DNA from: Acidicapsa acidisoli
GTDB lineage: Bacteria; Acidobacteriota; Terriglobia; Terriglobales; Acidobacteriaceae
Reading direction: 5' to 3'
DNA: 64,000 bases
Assembly: GCF_025685625.1 (NCBI RefSeq)
Contig: NZ_JAGSYI010000006.1
Span: 62,001-126,000, forward strand
Of this stretch, positions 15,568 through 24,424 are shown piece after piece; the stretch's first letter is position 1, and each line of letters opens with the position of its first letter. The position numbers were made by a program, and so were the translations under genes. The notes under the pieces are model-generated. The model worked only from the letters and a program-made list of their open reading frames with translations, had not been told where the DNA came from and did no database searches.

Positions 15568-18500
15568 TCAGAACCTGTAATGCAGCGATACCTGCATAAT
15601 TCGCTGAGAAGAATTCGTAGCGGTGATCAGTCCCAACTGAGGCGAGTAAAGGTTGTTGTTCGGCGGTGCATAACTTGCAATATTGAGAGCGTTGAAAGCT
15701 TCTCCGCGCAACTGAAGGGATTGCCCTTCTGTGATGTTAAAGGTCTTGAACGCGGACAGGTCCACTTGGCGATAGCCGGGTGCGCGCTCAGAACCGTTCT
15801 GCGCGTTTCCAAATTGCGTATATGACTCACCGCCGTATGCGCAGGTGCCGTTGTCAATCGTGTTGCCATTGCTGTCGACAGCCAGGCATGGGCTCGCGGA
15901 TGGATCGGTGCCGAACCAGTTCTGTGTCGTCCGATGCGCAATCCTCAACGACCTGAATTGCATTGCATGTGCGGCCCAGCTGTTCACGTAGTAGTTCTCA
16001 TAGGAGCCCATGGTGAGAGGGAAACCGGAGTACATAACGACGCTCCCAGAAATCTTCCAGCCACCAACCGCCTCATCCACCGCGCGGTTCCAGTTGGCGC
16101 CAAACTTCTGTCCGCGGCCAAAGGGTAGTTGATAGGCCCAATAACCATTGAATGCGTTGCGGGTATCCTGACCGGCTGGGCCGTAATCCCCATGGGGATT
16201 GCGAAAGTCCTGAAAGAATGATGAGGTTTCGGCAACGCCGGAGACACCATAGAAACCGGCATTGTTGGTCATCGCCCTCGACCATGTGTAGTTGAAGGTG
16301 TATTCAAGCCCCTTGGAATTCTGGTGGCGAATAGTGGCCTGCATCGCGTTGTAGTTTGAGTATCCCTCGGACTCGGTAACTTGCAGATTTCCTTCGTTGC
16401 CGACCAAGTTACAGGCAGGCGCAGCAGGCGCGATAATGCCACTGCAATCGCCATTCGCCAGAACTCCAGAAGCAGGCGTTGTAAATTGGTCGGCCTCCGT
16501 TGGGGTAACTAAGTGCTGGCCAAGCTCCCCTACGTATCCGACCTGCGCGGAAGTTTTGCTGTCAATCATGACTTGCCATGCCAGGTTGAATTGCTGGATG
16601 AGCGCCGGCTTCAGATGCGGGTCCCATGCGTTGTAATTGGAGTAGCTCACCTGATTGGCCGAAGAAGACAGGTTAAAGCCGTTTTCCAGGGGCAATGGCG
16701 TGAGGCCGCTGCTGGTGGGCGTGGGAGGTGTTGGTGCGGCCACAAAACTGCTCTGGAACGGCGCATTCTGTGTCATTCTCCAATTTACGCCTGTGCCTTC
16801 CAGGTCGTCGGTCATTCCGTATCCGCCACGAATCACGAAGCGGGGACTGACTTGGAGGGCGAACCCGAGACGCGGCATGAACTCCGTATACGTCGGGTTG
16901 TATAGTGCTCGGCTGTTGCCATCCCTTCCGGCAAATTCGATGCCCGACGCCGAGATATCCGACATATCGGAGAGGTTAACGCTGGCCTCCTTGTTGTTCA
17001 CCTCGTAAATAGGCTGGTCGTGGGCATAGCGCACGCCCAGATTTACCGTGAGGTTGGAGCGCAGTTTCCAATCATCCTGCGCATAGTATGCATTGCGATA
17101 CTGGCGCTGCCCGTTATCCCCGGATACACCGCCTACCTGAGCGCTACCGGCTTGATCCATAACGAAATCGGCATAGCCATAGCCAGGCGAACCGAGAGCC
17201 TCGTCGGCTGTGTACTGTCCCGAATAGCCAAATGAACCCAGGGCGCCAGCATTGCCTGCATAGTAGATATTCTGCTGGTAGCGCAAGAGCTGGACACCGA
17301 ATTTCAGCGTGTGTACGCCGCGCTGCCAGGTGAGGTTATCGCCATAGTAGAAATTGTTCTCATGGAACTGGGTGACGATCGCAGTGGTCCCGATGTTGCT
17401 TTCCCAACTGCCAAAGTTCATTTCACTGAAGCCGGGGTAGGGCTGATTGGCAAACGGAAGTCCGATCTTGTTGTCGCCATCTGTTCCGAATATGCCGGAA
17501 GGGTCTCCCGGTACACCCTTGTCAAACACCGTACGCGTAAATCCCGCACGGAATTCATTCACGATGGAAGGCGAAAATGTGTGGACCCAGTTGGTGACCA
17601 GACTCTGGAAAGGATAGTCGTTGGTCGTTGGAAAAAACACAGGAGCAAGGGCTTTGGGGTAGAAATCGAAGGCATCACCGATTGTATAGCGGCCCATCAC
17701 TGCGTCCCTGTCAGTCGCCTTGTAATCGACGCGCACATCGCCCTGATTGTTCTGCGTCTGGCCCTTAGTATATCCATCGTAGTTGTCCAAATCCCCTTCG
17801 CCGGGCCGGGGCGTTGCATTGGGGAGCGGAAGGGCAGTTGGATTGGCAAACAGAAATTTAGCCGCTGGGCTGACCAGCGGAATCTGATTGTTGGCATACG
17901 GAGTGGCGTTCGCGAAACCGTGCCCGTTCTGGTTGTTATAAAGCTGGATGTTTCCGAATTGTTGGGTCAATAGCTCCGAGAAGTCGCAAGTCGTCACACC
18001 GCCGTTCGGCGTACAGGTGCGCATGCGGACGGTCGGCACAGTGGCTGCCGCCTCGCCTCCGGAATGATATCGGAAGCCCAGATAGTCGCCGAAGAAGAAA
18101 AGCTTATCCTTCTTGATCGGTCCACCGATGGTTGCGCCAAACTGATTTTGCGTAAACGCGGTGGCGGGAATGCTGGCATAGTTATTGGCCCAGGAATTGG
18201 CGCCCAGCGAATTGTTTTGGAACAGCTCATACGCGCTACCGTGATACTGATTCGTTCCGCCCTTGGTGACGACAATAATCTCTCCACCATTGACGTTCCC
18301 ATACTCGGCATTGGCGTTGCCTGTGATTACCCTCATCTCCTGAATGGCGTCGGGAGCGGGGTTATAGGCCGCGAAGTTGTTGATCGTCTCGTTCATCTCG
18401 ACGCCATCGAGAACGTAGTTGTTGGTTTGCGCCCGGTTTCCATTAAAGGAGGGCGACCCGGTCGCGTCTTGGTCGCGCTCGTTGCCGTCTGCAGCGGCCA

Positions 18501-19068
18501 TGTTCGCAAGGCTGGGGTTGACCGCACCGGGCACAAACAATGTCGCGAACTGGAAGTTCAGCCCGTTCAATGGCATACTCGCGAGCGTATTGCTGGAAAG
18601 GGTCGATTCCAACGTGGCGTCCTGGGTTTGGAGCAGCGGCGAGACGTCCGATGAAACATCGATCGTGGCTGAGGTGCTTCCGACTTGCAGTTGCGCGTCA
18701 ATCTTGGCGATCTGGTCGATTTCCAGCGTGAATGGGCCTATCGATGAAGTCTCGAAGCCTGCGCTTGTTACTGTGATGACGTACGGACCGATAGGTAAGA
18801 ACTGGATATTGTAGATGCCATCATGATTGGTAAGAGTGCCAGTCTTTACATTTGTGGCGACGTTTGTGGCAGTGACACTGACTCCGGCGAGAACCCCTCC
18901 GCTCGAGTCGGTGACGGTGCCTCGCACCGCGCCTGTAATGGTTTGCGCAAGAGTTGACGAACAATCAAACAACATAGCAAACGCTAGCAAGACTCCAAGC
19001 ATTCGCGCATAGCCCGCGCCTGGTCCGCGCAAAGACGCATCTCGCAAAAAGCTGCGTACAATCCTCAC
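15568..19068 (-). CDS. TonB-dependent outer membrane receptor, Oar-like, first gene of the salvage locus
   Basis: Outer membrane receptor of 1166 residues. A signal peptide (about 22-42, ending TLAQ) leads into a carboxypeptidase-regulatory-like beta-sandwich (GAVRGTVTDSSGGVLAGVSV, about 46-130), then a plug domain (SMPLNGLNFQFATLFVPGAV; NYVLDGVEMNE; EYGNVNGGEIIVVTKGGTN) and a long beta-barrel rich in aromatic and Asn residues ending in HYRF, the terminal aromatic needed for barrel assembly. This is the Oar-like type abundant in Acidobacteriota, used for oligomeric nutrients. It reads in the same direction as, and 152 bp ahead of, the symporter-murQ genes, so muropeptide or glycan fragment uptake is plausible but unproven. 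Confidence 0.92.
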   Translation of the reverse strand: MRIVRSFLRDASLRGPGAGYARMLGVLLAFAMLFDCSSTLAQTITGAVRGTVTDSSGGVLAGVSVTATNVATNVKTGTLTNHDGIYNIQFLPIGPYVITVTSAGFETSSIGPFTLEIDQIAKIDAQLQVGSTSATIDVSSDVSPLLQTQDATLESTLSSNTLASMPLNGLNFQFATLFVPGAVNPSLANMAAADGNERDQDATGSPSFNGNRAQTNNYVLDGVEMNETINNFAAYNPAPDAIQEMRVITGNANAEYGNVNGGEIIVVTKGGTNQYHGSAYELFQNNSLGANSWANNYASIPATAFTQNQFGATIGGPIKKDKLFFFGDYLGFRYHSGGEAAATVPTVRMRTCTPNGGVTTCDFSELLTQQFGNIQLYNNQNGHGFANATPYANNQIPLVSPAAKFLFANPTALPLPNATPRPGEGDLDNYDGYTKGQTQNNQGDVRVDYKATDRDAVMGRYTIGDAFDFYPKALAPVFFPTTNDYPFQSLVTNWVHTFSPSIVNEFRAGFTRTVFDKGVPGDPSGIFGTDGDNKIGLPFANQPYPGFSEMNFGSWESNIGTTAIVTQFHENNFYYGDNLTWQRGVHTLKFGVQLLRYQQNIYYAGNAGALGSFGYSGQYTADEALGSPGYGYADFVMDQAGSAQVGGVSGDNGQRQYRNAYYAQDDWKLRSNLTVNLGVRYAHDQPIYEVNNKEASVNLSDMSDISASGIEFAGRDGNSRALYNPTYTEFMPRLGFALQVSPRFVIRGGYGMTDDLEGTGVNWRMTQNAPFQSSFVAAPTPPTPTSSGLTPLPLENGFNLSSSANQVSYSNYNAWDPHLKPALIQQFNLAWQVMIDSKTSAQVGYVGELGQHLVTPTEADQFTTPASGVLANGDCSGIIAPAAPACNLVGNEGNLQVTESEGYSNYNAMQATIRHQNSKGLEYTFNYTWSRAMTNNAGFYGVSGVAETSSFFQDFRNPHGDYGPAGQDTRNAFNGYWAYQLPFGRGQKFGANWNRAVDEAVGGWKISGSVVMYSGFPLTMGSYENYYVNSWAAHAMQFRSLRIAHRTTQNWFGTDPSASPCLAVDSNGNTIDNGTCAYGGESYTQFGNAQNGSERAPGYRQVDLSAFKTFNITEGQSLQLRGEAFNALNIASYAPPNNNLYSPQLGLITATNSSQRIMQVSLHYRF

Positions 19069-20185
19069 CCTGTCCTCCTCAAGAAGTTCCGGCAGTCTAT
19101 TTTTGAAACAGGAGTAGCCGATAGCCCATCGGAGATAACCGCATGGGCATTCGGCGCACCCCTGGGGAACGAACCGAAGTGAATTCCCATAAAACGCACA
19201 GCTCCCGTAGGGTCAAACGGGGAGTCATTCGTGCATCCCGACAAGAGAAGCACGTTTCTGGGGTTGCCTCAAAAAGCAGAAAATCGTACGTCGGTAGACT
19301 TAGCTTCTACTGAATGTCTTCCGTGAGTTAATTTCCGATCAAAGGTTTATGTCATCTAGATGACTGGATGATACATTAAATTTCAACGAACGCAAGACCA
19401 CCTCCAAAAAACATTTGCAATAGGATTCAGAGGCCGACTGGGTTGAGGCTGAATCCTCCGCCAACGATTCCAACACAGGCAAGGATGATCTCCGCCAGTA
19501 GACTGAACGACGACTGGCCCCTCAATCGAGATCCTCGGCATGCCAGATGTGGATTTTGGATGGTCTGAACAGATGTTGTTGTCGCTCCAGCTTGTTATCG
19601 CCCACGGGACCGTTTCCATCCGTCTGCGCTCATGGAGCCTCTGCAAACCGGAAAACATCCTACATCCATTGAGGCAATGTTCCACCGCACGGGATTTTTC
19701 AAGACCACCGCTTATTTCGAATTCGATAAATACCGTGCGGGGCTCGCAGCCGCCAGTCACTGGCAAGCTATGCCATCGATGACCGGAACGGCGCAGTGGA
19801 TTGGGTTCTACCGCTTGACATGGAAAAGCCGGCACACTCGTGCAGAGCCACATCACCGGGTTTCTGAATCGGATGCGGATGCGGCTTCCGTCTATTTCGG
19901 CGAGGCGATACGTGCGGCGAAACGAGAGGGGTATGCGGGAGAAGCTCTGCTGCGTAGCCGCCAACTTCCAGTCCACCCGTCGGAATGGTGAGCACATCCT
20001 GACTCATCGACATGAGCAATCTGCCCGTTTTGAACAAACTGTCTCTTCATTCTGGCGGATATGCGCTAGCATAAAAACTCCCACTTGACTGGCATCTGCT
20101 CCGAGCGGCTGATTTGTAGACACAATTACTTCAGACAGCCAGGGAGCACGAAAGCGAAAGAAGTATCACGGAAAGGAGTCGATCA
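19069..20185. other. Gene-free stretch of 1.1 kb between divergent operons
   Basis: It lies between the minus-strand salvage locus and the plus-strand pyrimidine operon, so it must hold both promoters. A minus-strand ORF at 19383-19997 and overlapping ORFs in other frames are open but resemble no protein family as translated. One minus-strand frame near 19770-20037 faintly recalls the cupin end of an AraC regulator (KPGDVALHECAGF), which would make this a decayed regulator gene; that is too weak to annotate. A 14 bp palindrome is listed separately. Confidence 0.5.
19351..19364. promoter_or_regulatory. 14 bp perfect palindrome upstream of the salvage locus
   Basis: GTCATCTAGATGAC, about 280 bp ahead of the TonB receptor start. 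A symmetric site with a CTAG centre is the style of GntR/HutC operators. A partial match, TCATCTAGA, is found on the minus strand at the very start of the serine hydrolase gene (near 7116-7124), but there it is also codon sequence. Function is a guess. Confidence 0.35.
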
Positions 20186-21550
20186 ATGGAATCGGAGTTC
20201 AATGATACCGGGAACGCTCTGGCGGAACAATTGCCACCACTGACCCGGCATGAGGCCGCGGTCGAGGCAGACCGCTGTCTGTTTTGTTATGACGCGCCTT
20301 GCACGCATGCCTGCCCGACCCACATCGACATTCCACGTTTTATCAAGAAGATAGCGACCGGCAATCTGAAGGGTTCGGCGGCGACTATCTTTGCCTCCAA
20401 CCTTCTGGGCGCCACCTGCGCGCGCGTTTGCCCAGTGCAGGAACTTTGTGAAGGCGCTTGCGTGCTTGGGGCGGAACACAAGCCAATTTCCATCGGTCGA
20501 CTGCAGCGATTTGCGATGGATCACGCCCGGGAAACGGACAATTATCCGGTTGTAAAGGCTACCGCAAGCGGGAGAAAGATCGCCGTCATTGGAGCCGGAC
20601 CGGCAGGCCTTTCATGCGCCGGCGAACTGGCAAAACTGGGGCATGCCGTGACTATTTTTGAAAGACGCGATCTGCCGGGAGGACTCTCGACCTACGGGAT
20701 CATTGCTCTGCGCGAACCCATCGACGTGGCTCTCGACGAGGCGCGCATGATTGCCGGAATGGGCGTTGAGATTAAAACAAGTATTAACTTTGGCTCGGAC
20801 GTAGCGCTCGAGGACCTGCAGCGTGACTTCGACAGCATTGTGCTGAGCGTCGGACTGGGTAGGACGCCGACGCTGGAAATTGATGGCGAGGAAGCAATTG
20901 TTGATGGACTGGAATTCATCGAAGCAAGTAAAACCGGCGGTGACGCTCTGAACGTGGGGCGAAACGTGATCGTGATCGGCGCAGGTAACACAGCGGTGGA
21001 TTGCGCGACAATCGCCGTGCGGCTTGGCTCTGAGCGTGTGACCATGGTGTATCGGCGCACCGACCGCGAGATGACGTGCTACGAACACGAGTACGATTTT
21101 GCCCGCAGGGAGGGGATCGAATTCCGCTTTCTAAGCCAGCCGTCGCGCGTTTTGTTGGAGAATGGCCAACCGGTGGGCCTAGAATGTCTCCGTGTCGAAT
21201 TGGGAGCTCCGGACGCATCCGGACGCCCCGCGCCTGTTCCGGTGCAGGGTTCGGAATTCGTACTTGAAGCGGACCAGATCGTCAAGGCTGTTGGACAGAA
21301 CAAGCCCACGTTGGCGAAGCTGCTTGGGCTTGCGACAAAGAAAGGGTTCATCTCCGTGGACGAGAACTTCCAGACTAATATCGCCGGGGTATTTGCCATC
21401 GGCGACTGCATCCGTGCATGCGGTGCGGCGTCGACCGTGATGGCCGTGCAGGATGGAAAACTGGCAGCGGCGGCGGTCCATAGGCAGTTAGGCCAAGAGA
21501 CTAAACTCACTGAGATTGAGGCCGCTGCGTCATCCACGGAGGTGAAGTAA
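20186..21550 (+). CDS. preT: NAD-dependent dihydropyrimidine dehydrogenase, subunit PreT
   Basis: Electron-input subunit of bacterial dihydropyrimidine dehydrogenase, which reduces uracil and thymine at the expense of NADH. The 454-residue protein has the N-terminal double [4Fe-4S] domain (CLFCYDAPCTHACPTHIDIP and later CARVCPVQELCEGAC, about 31-98), an FAD-binding motif (VIGAGPAGLSCAGELAKLG, about 133-151) and a second Rossmann motif for NADH (VIGAGNTAVDCATIAVRLG, about 272-290), the layout of PreT and of the glutamate synthase small subunit. What decides for PreT is the partner gene preA 2 bp downstream. ATG 20186 has AAAGGAG 9 bp ahead. It opens a plus-strand operon of pyrimidine breakdown. 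Confidence 0.92.
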   Translation: MESEFNDTGNALAEQLPPLTRHEAAVEADRCLFCYDAPCTHACPTHIDIPRFIKKIATGNLKGSAATIFASNLLGATCARVCPVQELCEGACVLGAEHKPISIGRLQRFAMDHARETDNYPVVKATASGRKIAVIGAGPAGLSCAGELAKLGHAVTIFERRDLPGGLSTYGIIALREPIDVALDEARMIAGMGVEIKTSINFGSDVALEDLQRDFDSIVLSVGLGRTPTLEIDGEEAIVDGLEFIEASKTGGDALNVGRNVIVIGAGNTAVDCATIAVRLGSERVTMVYRRTDREMTCYEHEYDFARREGIEFRFLSQPSRVLLENGQPVGLECLRVELGAPDASGRPAPVPVQGSEFVLEADQIVKAVGQNKPTLAKLLGLATKKGFISVDENFQTNIAGVFAIGDCIRACGAASTVMAVQDGKLAAAAVHRQLGQETKLTEIEAAASSTEVK

Positions 21551-21552
21551 GC

Positions 21553-22938
21553 ATGGCGGATCTTCGCATCAACTTTGCCGGAATCAAGTCGCCGAACCCC
21601 TTCTGGCTCGCGTCCGCGCCTCCGACCAACTCCGGCGCGCAGATACACAGAGCCTTTGAAGCGGGCTGGGGAGGCGCAGTCTGGAAGACGATCGGCGCAC
21701 CGGTCCTGAATGTGTCAAACCGGTATGGTGCGTGGCATTTTGGACGACAGCGGATGCTGGGCATCAACAATGTGGAACTCATTTCCGACCGACCGATCGA
21801 GATTAACCTGCGCGAGATAGCCGAAGTGAAACGTGCATGGCCAGACCGTGCCGTTATTGTTTCTGCGATGGTCGAGGCGAAGCCCGAGGCCTGGCGCGAC
21901 ATCGTGCGAAAGATCGAAGATACCGGCGCGGACGGCATTGAGTTGAATTACGGGTGCCCGCACGGAATGAGCGAGCGTGGCATGGGTTCCGCGGTTGGCC
22001 AAGTTCCCGAATACTGCGAGCAGATTACGCGCTGGGTCATGGACGCGGCAACGATTCCAGTCATCATGAAGCTCACGCCTAACATCACCAACATTGTTCT
22101 ACCCGCACGCGCCGGCGTTGCTGCCGGAGCCAACGCGCTCTCCCTGATCAACACTCTCAACTCGATTGTCGGCGTGGATCTGGACACCCTCGAGTTGACG
22201 CCGAGTATCGCAGGCAAGGGCGGACATGGAGGTTATGCCGGGCCAGCCGTAAAGCCAATTGCACTGAATATGCTGGCTGCATTGGGCACGGATAAAGTCA
22301 TCGCGAATTCAGGATTGCCGATCTCCGGCATGGGGGGCATAACCACATGGCAGGATGCGGCACAGTTCCTCTTGTTGGGCGCATCGAGTCTTCAAGTGTG
22401 CACTGCAGTGATGCATTATGGCTATCGCATTATTGAGGATCTCTGTGACGGACTCTCCAACTGGATGGATGAAAAGGGCTTCGCGACCATTGCGGATGTT
22501 TGCGGCCAGAGCTTGCATCGTGTCTCCGAGTTCAAGAACCTTGACCTCTCCTACCGAGCAGTTGCCCGCATCGATGCGGGAAAGTGCATCCAGTGCAACC
22601 TTTGTTATGTAGCCTGCAACGATACTGCGCATCAATGCATTGACCTCGTCTCACCTCAAGGTGAGTTGGTCGCACCGGGCGCTTACGACATTCGATCTAA
22701 TGGTAAACAGGAAGCAGTGGAGACGCGTCCGCACCCTGTCGTTCGCGAAGAGGACTGCGTGGGTTGCAGGCTTTGCTACAACGTATGTCCGGTAGAGAAT
22801 TGCATTGCCATGGTTGAATTACCTGCAGAACGGTCCTCAGTTACCTGGAGTGAACTCTCGGAACAGAGGACCGACATTACTGAGGACTGGGATGCGATGA
22901 AGGAGTACCGCGAACAGGTAGGGATTCATATTCACTAG
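21553..22938 (+). CDS. preA: NAD-dependent dihydropyrimidine dehydrogenase, subunit PreA
   Basis: Catalytic subunit of 461 residues. The first ~330 residues form an FMN-binding barrel of the dihydroorotate dehydrogenase type (NPFWLASAPPTNSGAQI near the N-terminus; GIELNYGCPHGMSERGMGSA around 133-152; NSGLPISGMGGITTW for phosphate binding). The C-terminal part holds two [4Fe-4S] ferredoxin motifs, CIQCNLCYVAC and CVGCRLCYNVCPVENC. This is the PreA arrangement, matching the C-terminal half of the mammalian enzyme. It follows preT by 2 bp, so the two should be made in equal amounts. Confidence 0.93.
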   Translation: MADLRINFAGIKSPNPFWLASAPPTNSGAQIHRAFEAGWGGAVWKTIGAPVLNVSNRYGAWHFGRQRMLGINNVELISDRPIEINLREIAEVKRAWPDRAVIVSAMVEAKPEAWRDIVRKIEDTGADGIELNYGCPHGMSERGMGSAVGQVPEYCEQITRWVMDAATIPVIMKLTPNITNIVLPARAGVAAGANALSLINTLNSIVGVDLDTLELTPSIAGKGGHGGYAGPAVKPIALNMLAALGTDKVIANSGLPISGMGGITTWQDAAQFLLLGASSLQVCTAVMHYGYRIIEDLCDGLSNWMDEKGFATIADVCGQSLHRVSEFKNLDLSYRAVARIDAGKCIQCNLCYVACNDTAHQCIDLVSPQGELVAPGAYDIRSNGKQEAVETRPHPVVREEDCVGCRLCYNVCPVENCIAMVELPAERSSVTWSELSEQRTDITEDWDAMKEYREQVGIHIH

Positions 22939-23008
22939 CTCGTGATTCCGCCTCCAATTCGACATGCAATATGCTGAGGCTTATAACATTCGTTCGGAGA
23001 AGTTTCCA

Positions 23009-24424
23009 ATGGCGTTGTTAATCAAAGGTGGAGAGATTGTTACCGCGGAAGCTCGCTACCTGGGCGACATTCTCGTTGAAGACGAAGTCATCACTAGCAT
23101 CCAGGAGAATATCGCTGCCCCGCCCGATGCCGAGGTGATCGATGCCACGGGAAAGCTGGTCTTTCCTGGCTTTATCGATCCTCACGTACATATCCACCTG
23201 CCCTTCATGGCGACCTTTGCAAAGGATACGCACGCGACTGCCAGCGTTGCCGCGTTGATTGGCGGCACAACCACTTATATTGAGATGGTCTGCCCTTCGC
23301 GCAACGAAGACGCGTTGGAGGGATATCACACCTGGAAGCAAAAGGCCGAAGGAAACAGCGCCTGCGACTACGCGTTTCACATGGGAGTGACACGCTTCGA
23401 CGCCAAAACTGAAGGGCAGCTGCGAGAAATCGTGCGGGACGGGACCACCTCCTTCAAGATATTTCTTTCCTACAAGAACTTCTTCGGCGTCACAGACGAA
23501 GAGATGTTTCACACCCTCAAGCTAGCTGCTGAGTTGGGCGTGATCACTACCGCACACTGCGAAAATGCAGAGCTGGTGAGCCAACTGCAACAACTTCTGT
23601 TAACCAAAGGCAAGACAGGACCGGAGTGGCATGAACCAAGCCGTCCCGAGGCGGTCGAAGCAGAAGGCACAACGCGGTTTGCTACCTTCCTCGAGCAGAC
23701 GGACGCTACCGGCTACGTAGTGCATCTCTCCTGTGCCGCGGCCCTTCGCGTCGCAATGGAAGCGAAGATGCGCGGGGTCAGATTGCATGTCGAATCGGTT
23801 GTCCCACATTTTCTTTTGGACAAGACCTTTGCGGAACGAGCGGGTGTCGAAGGAATGAAGCATATCATGTCTCCGCCGCTGCGAGATAAACGCAACCAAA
23901 CAGCACTATGGGCAGCTCTGAAGGCCGGTCTGATCGATACGGTCGGCACCGATCATTGCCCTTTCGATACGGAACAAAAACTATTGGGAGCGTGCGCTTT
24001 CACGCAGATTCCCAACGGCATCCCCGGCATCGAAGAGCGCGTCAACCTGATATATACCTACGGCGTGAATCGCGGTGAGCTGGACATTCACCGTTTCGTG
24101 GATGCGTTGAGCACGCGCGCCGCGAAACTCTTCGGGCTGTATCCTCGCAAAGGCGCAATTCAGGTTGGGTCGGATGCGGATCTGGTCGTCTACGACGCGA
24201 ATTATCGGGGAATAATCTCCGTCACTTCCCAGCACACAAATAACAACTACAACGGATTTGAGGGTTTTGCCATCGACGGCAGGCCATCTATAGTGACTGT
24301 TCGAGGCAAAATTCAGGTACGCGACGGAGCCTTTGTAGGTGAGCCAGGCCGCGGAGGTTTCCTGCGACGCGAACCGCAATACCTTACCAAGGCTCATGCG
24401 CAGGCGGTGCCCCATGTGCGCTGA
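23009..24424 (+). CDS. Dihydropyrimidinase (D-hydantoinase)
   Basis: Zinc amidohydrolase that opens dihydrouracil to N-carbamoyl-beta-alanine. From ATG 23009, preceded by GGAGAAG at 6 bp, it has 471 residues; an upstream ATG at 22964 would add 15 residues unlike the family. The metal-binding residues are in place: GFIDPHVHIHLPF (HxH pair), TSFKIFLSYKNFF with the Lys expected to be carboxylated, the His of TTAHCENAELV, the region YVVHLSCAAAL and the Asp of GTDHCPFDTEQK. The gene lies 70 bp after preA, which supports the dihydropyrimidine role over a general hydantoinase. Confidence 0.93.
   Translation: MALLIKGGEIVTAEARYLGDILVEDEVITSIQENIAAPPDAEVIDATGKLVFPGFIDPHVHIHLPFMATFAKDTHATASVAALIGGTTTYIEMVCPSRNEDALEGYHTWKQKAEGNSACDYAFHMGVTRFDAKTEGQLREIVRDGTTSFKIFLSYKNFFGVTDEEMFHTLKLAAELGVITTAHCENAELVSQLQQLLLTKGKTGPEWHEPSRPEAVEAEGTTRFATFLEQTDATGYVVHLSCAAALRVAMEAKMRGVRLHVESVVPHFLLDKTFAERAGVEGMKHIMSPPLRDKRNQTALWAALKAGLIDTVGTDHCPFDTEQKLLGACAFTQIPNGIPGIEERVNLIYTYGVNRGELDIHRFVDALSTRAAKLFGLYPRKGAIQVGSDADLVVYDANYRGIISVTSQHTNNNYNGFEGFAIDGRPSIVTVRGKIQVRDGAFVGEPGRGGFLRREPQYLTKAHAQAVPHVR

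Noticed and set aside
17311-17973. 220-codon ORF antisense to the first TonB receptor
   Set aside because: Shadow frame with no domain or start signal.
19383-19997. 204-codon minus-strand ORF upstream of the salvage locus
   Set aside because: Low-complexity Arg/Ser/Pro-rich translation resembling no protein. A faint AraC-like segment in another frame is too short to call a pseudogene.
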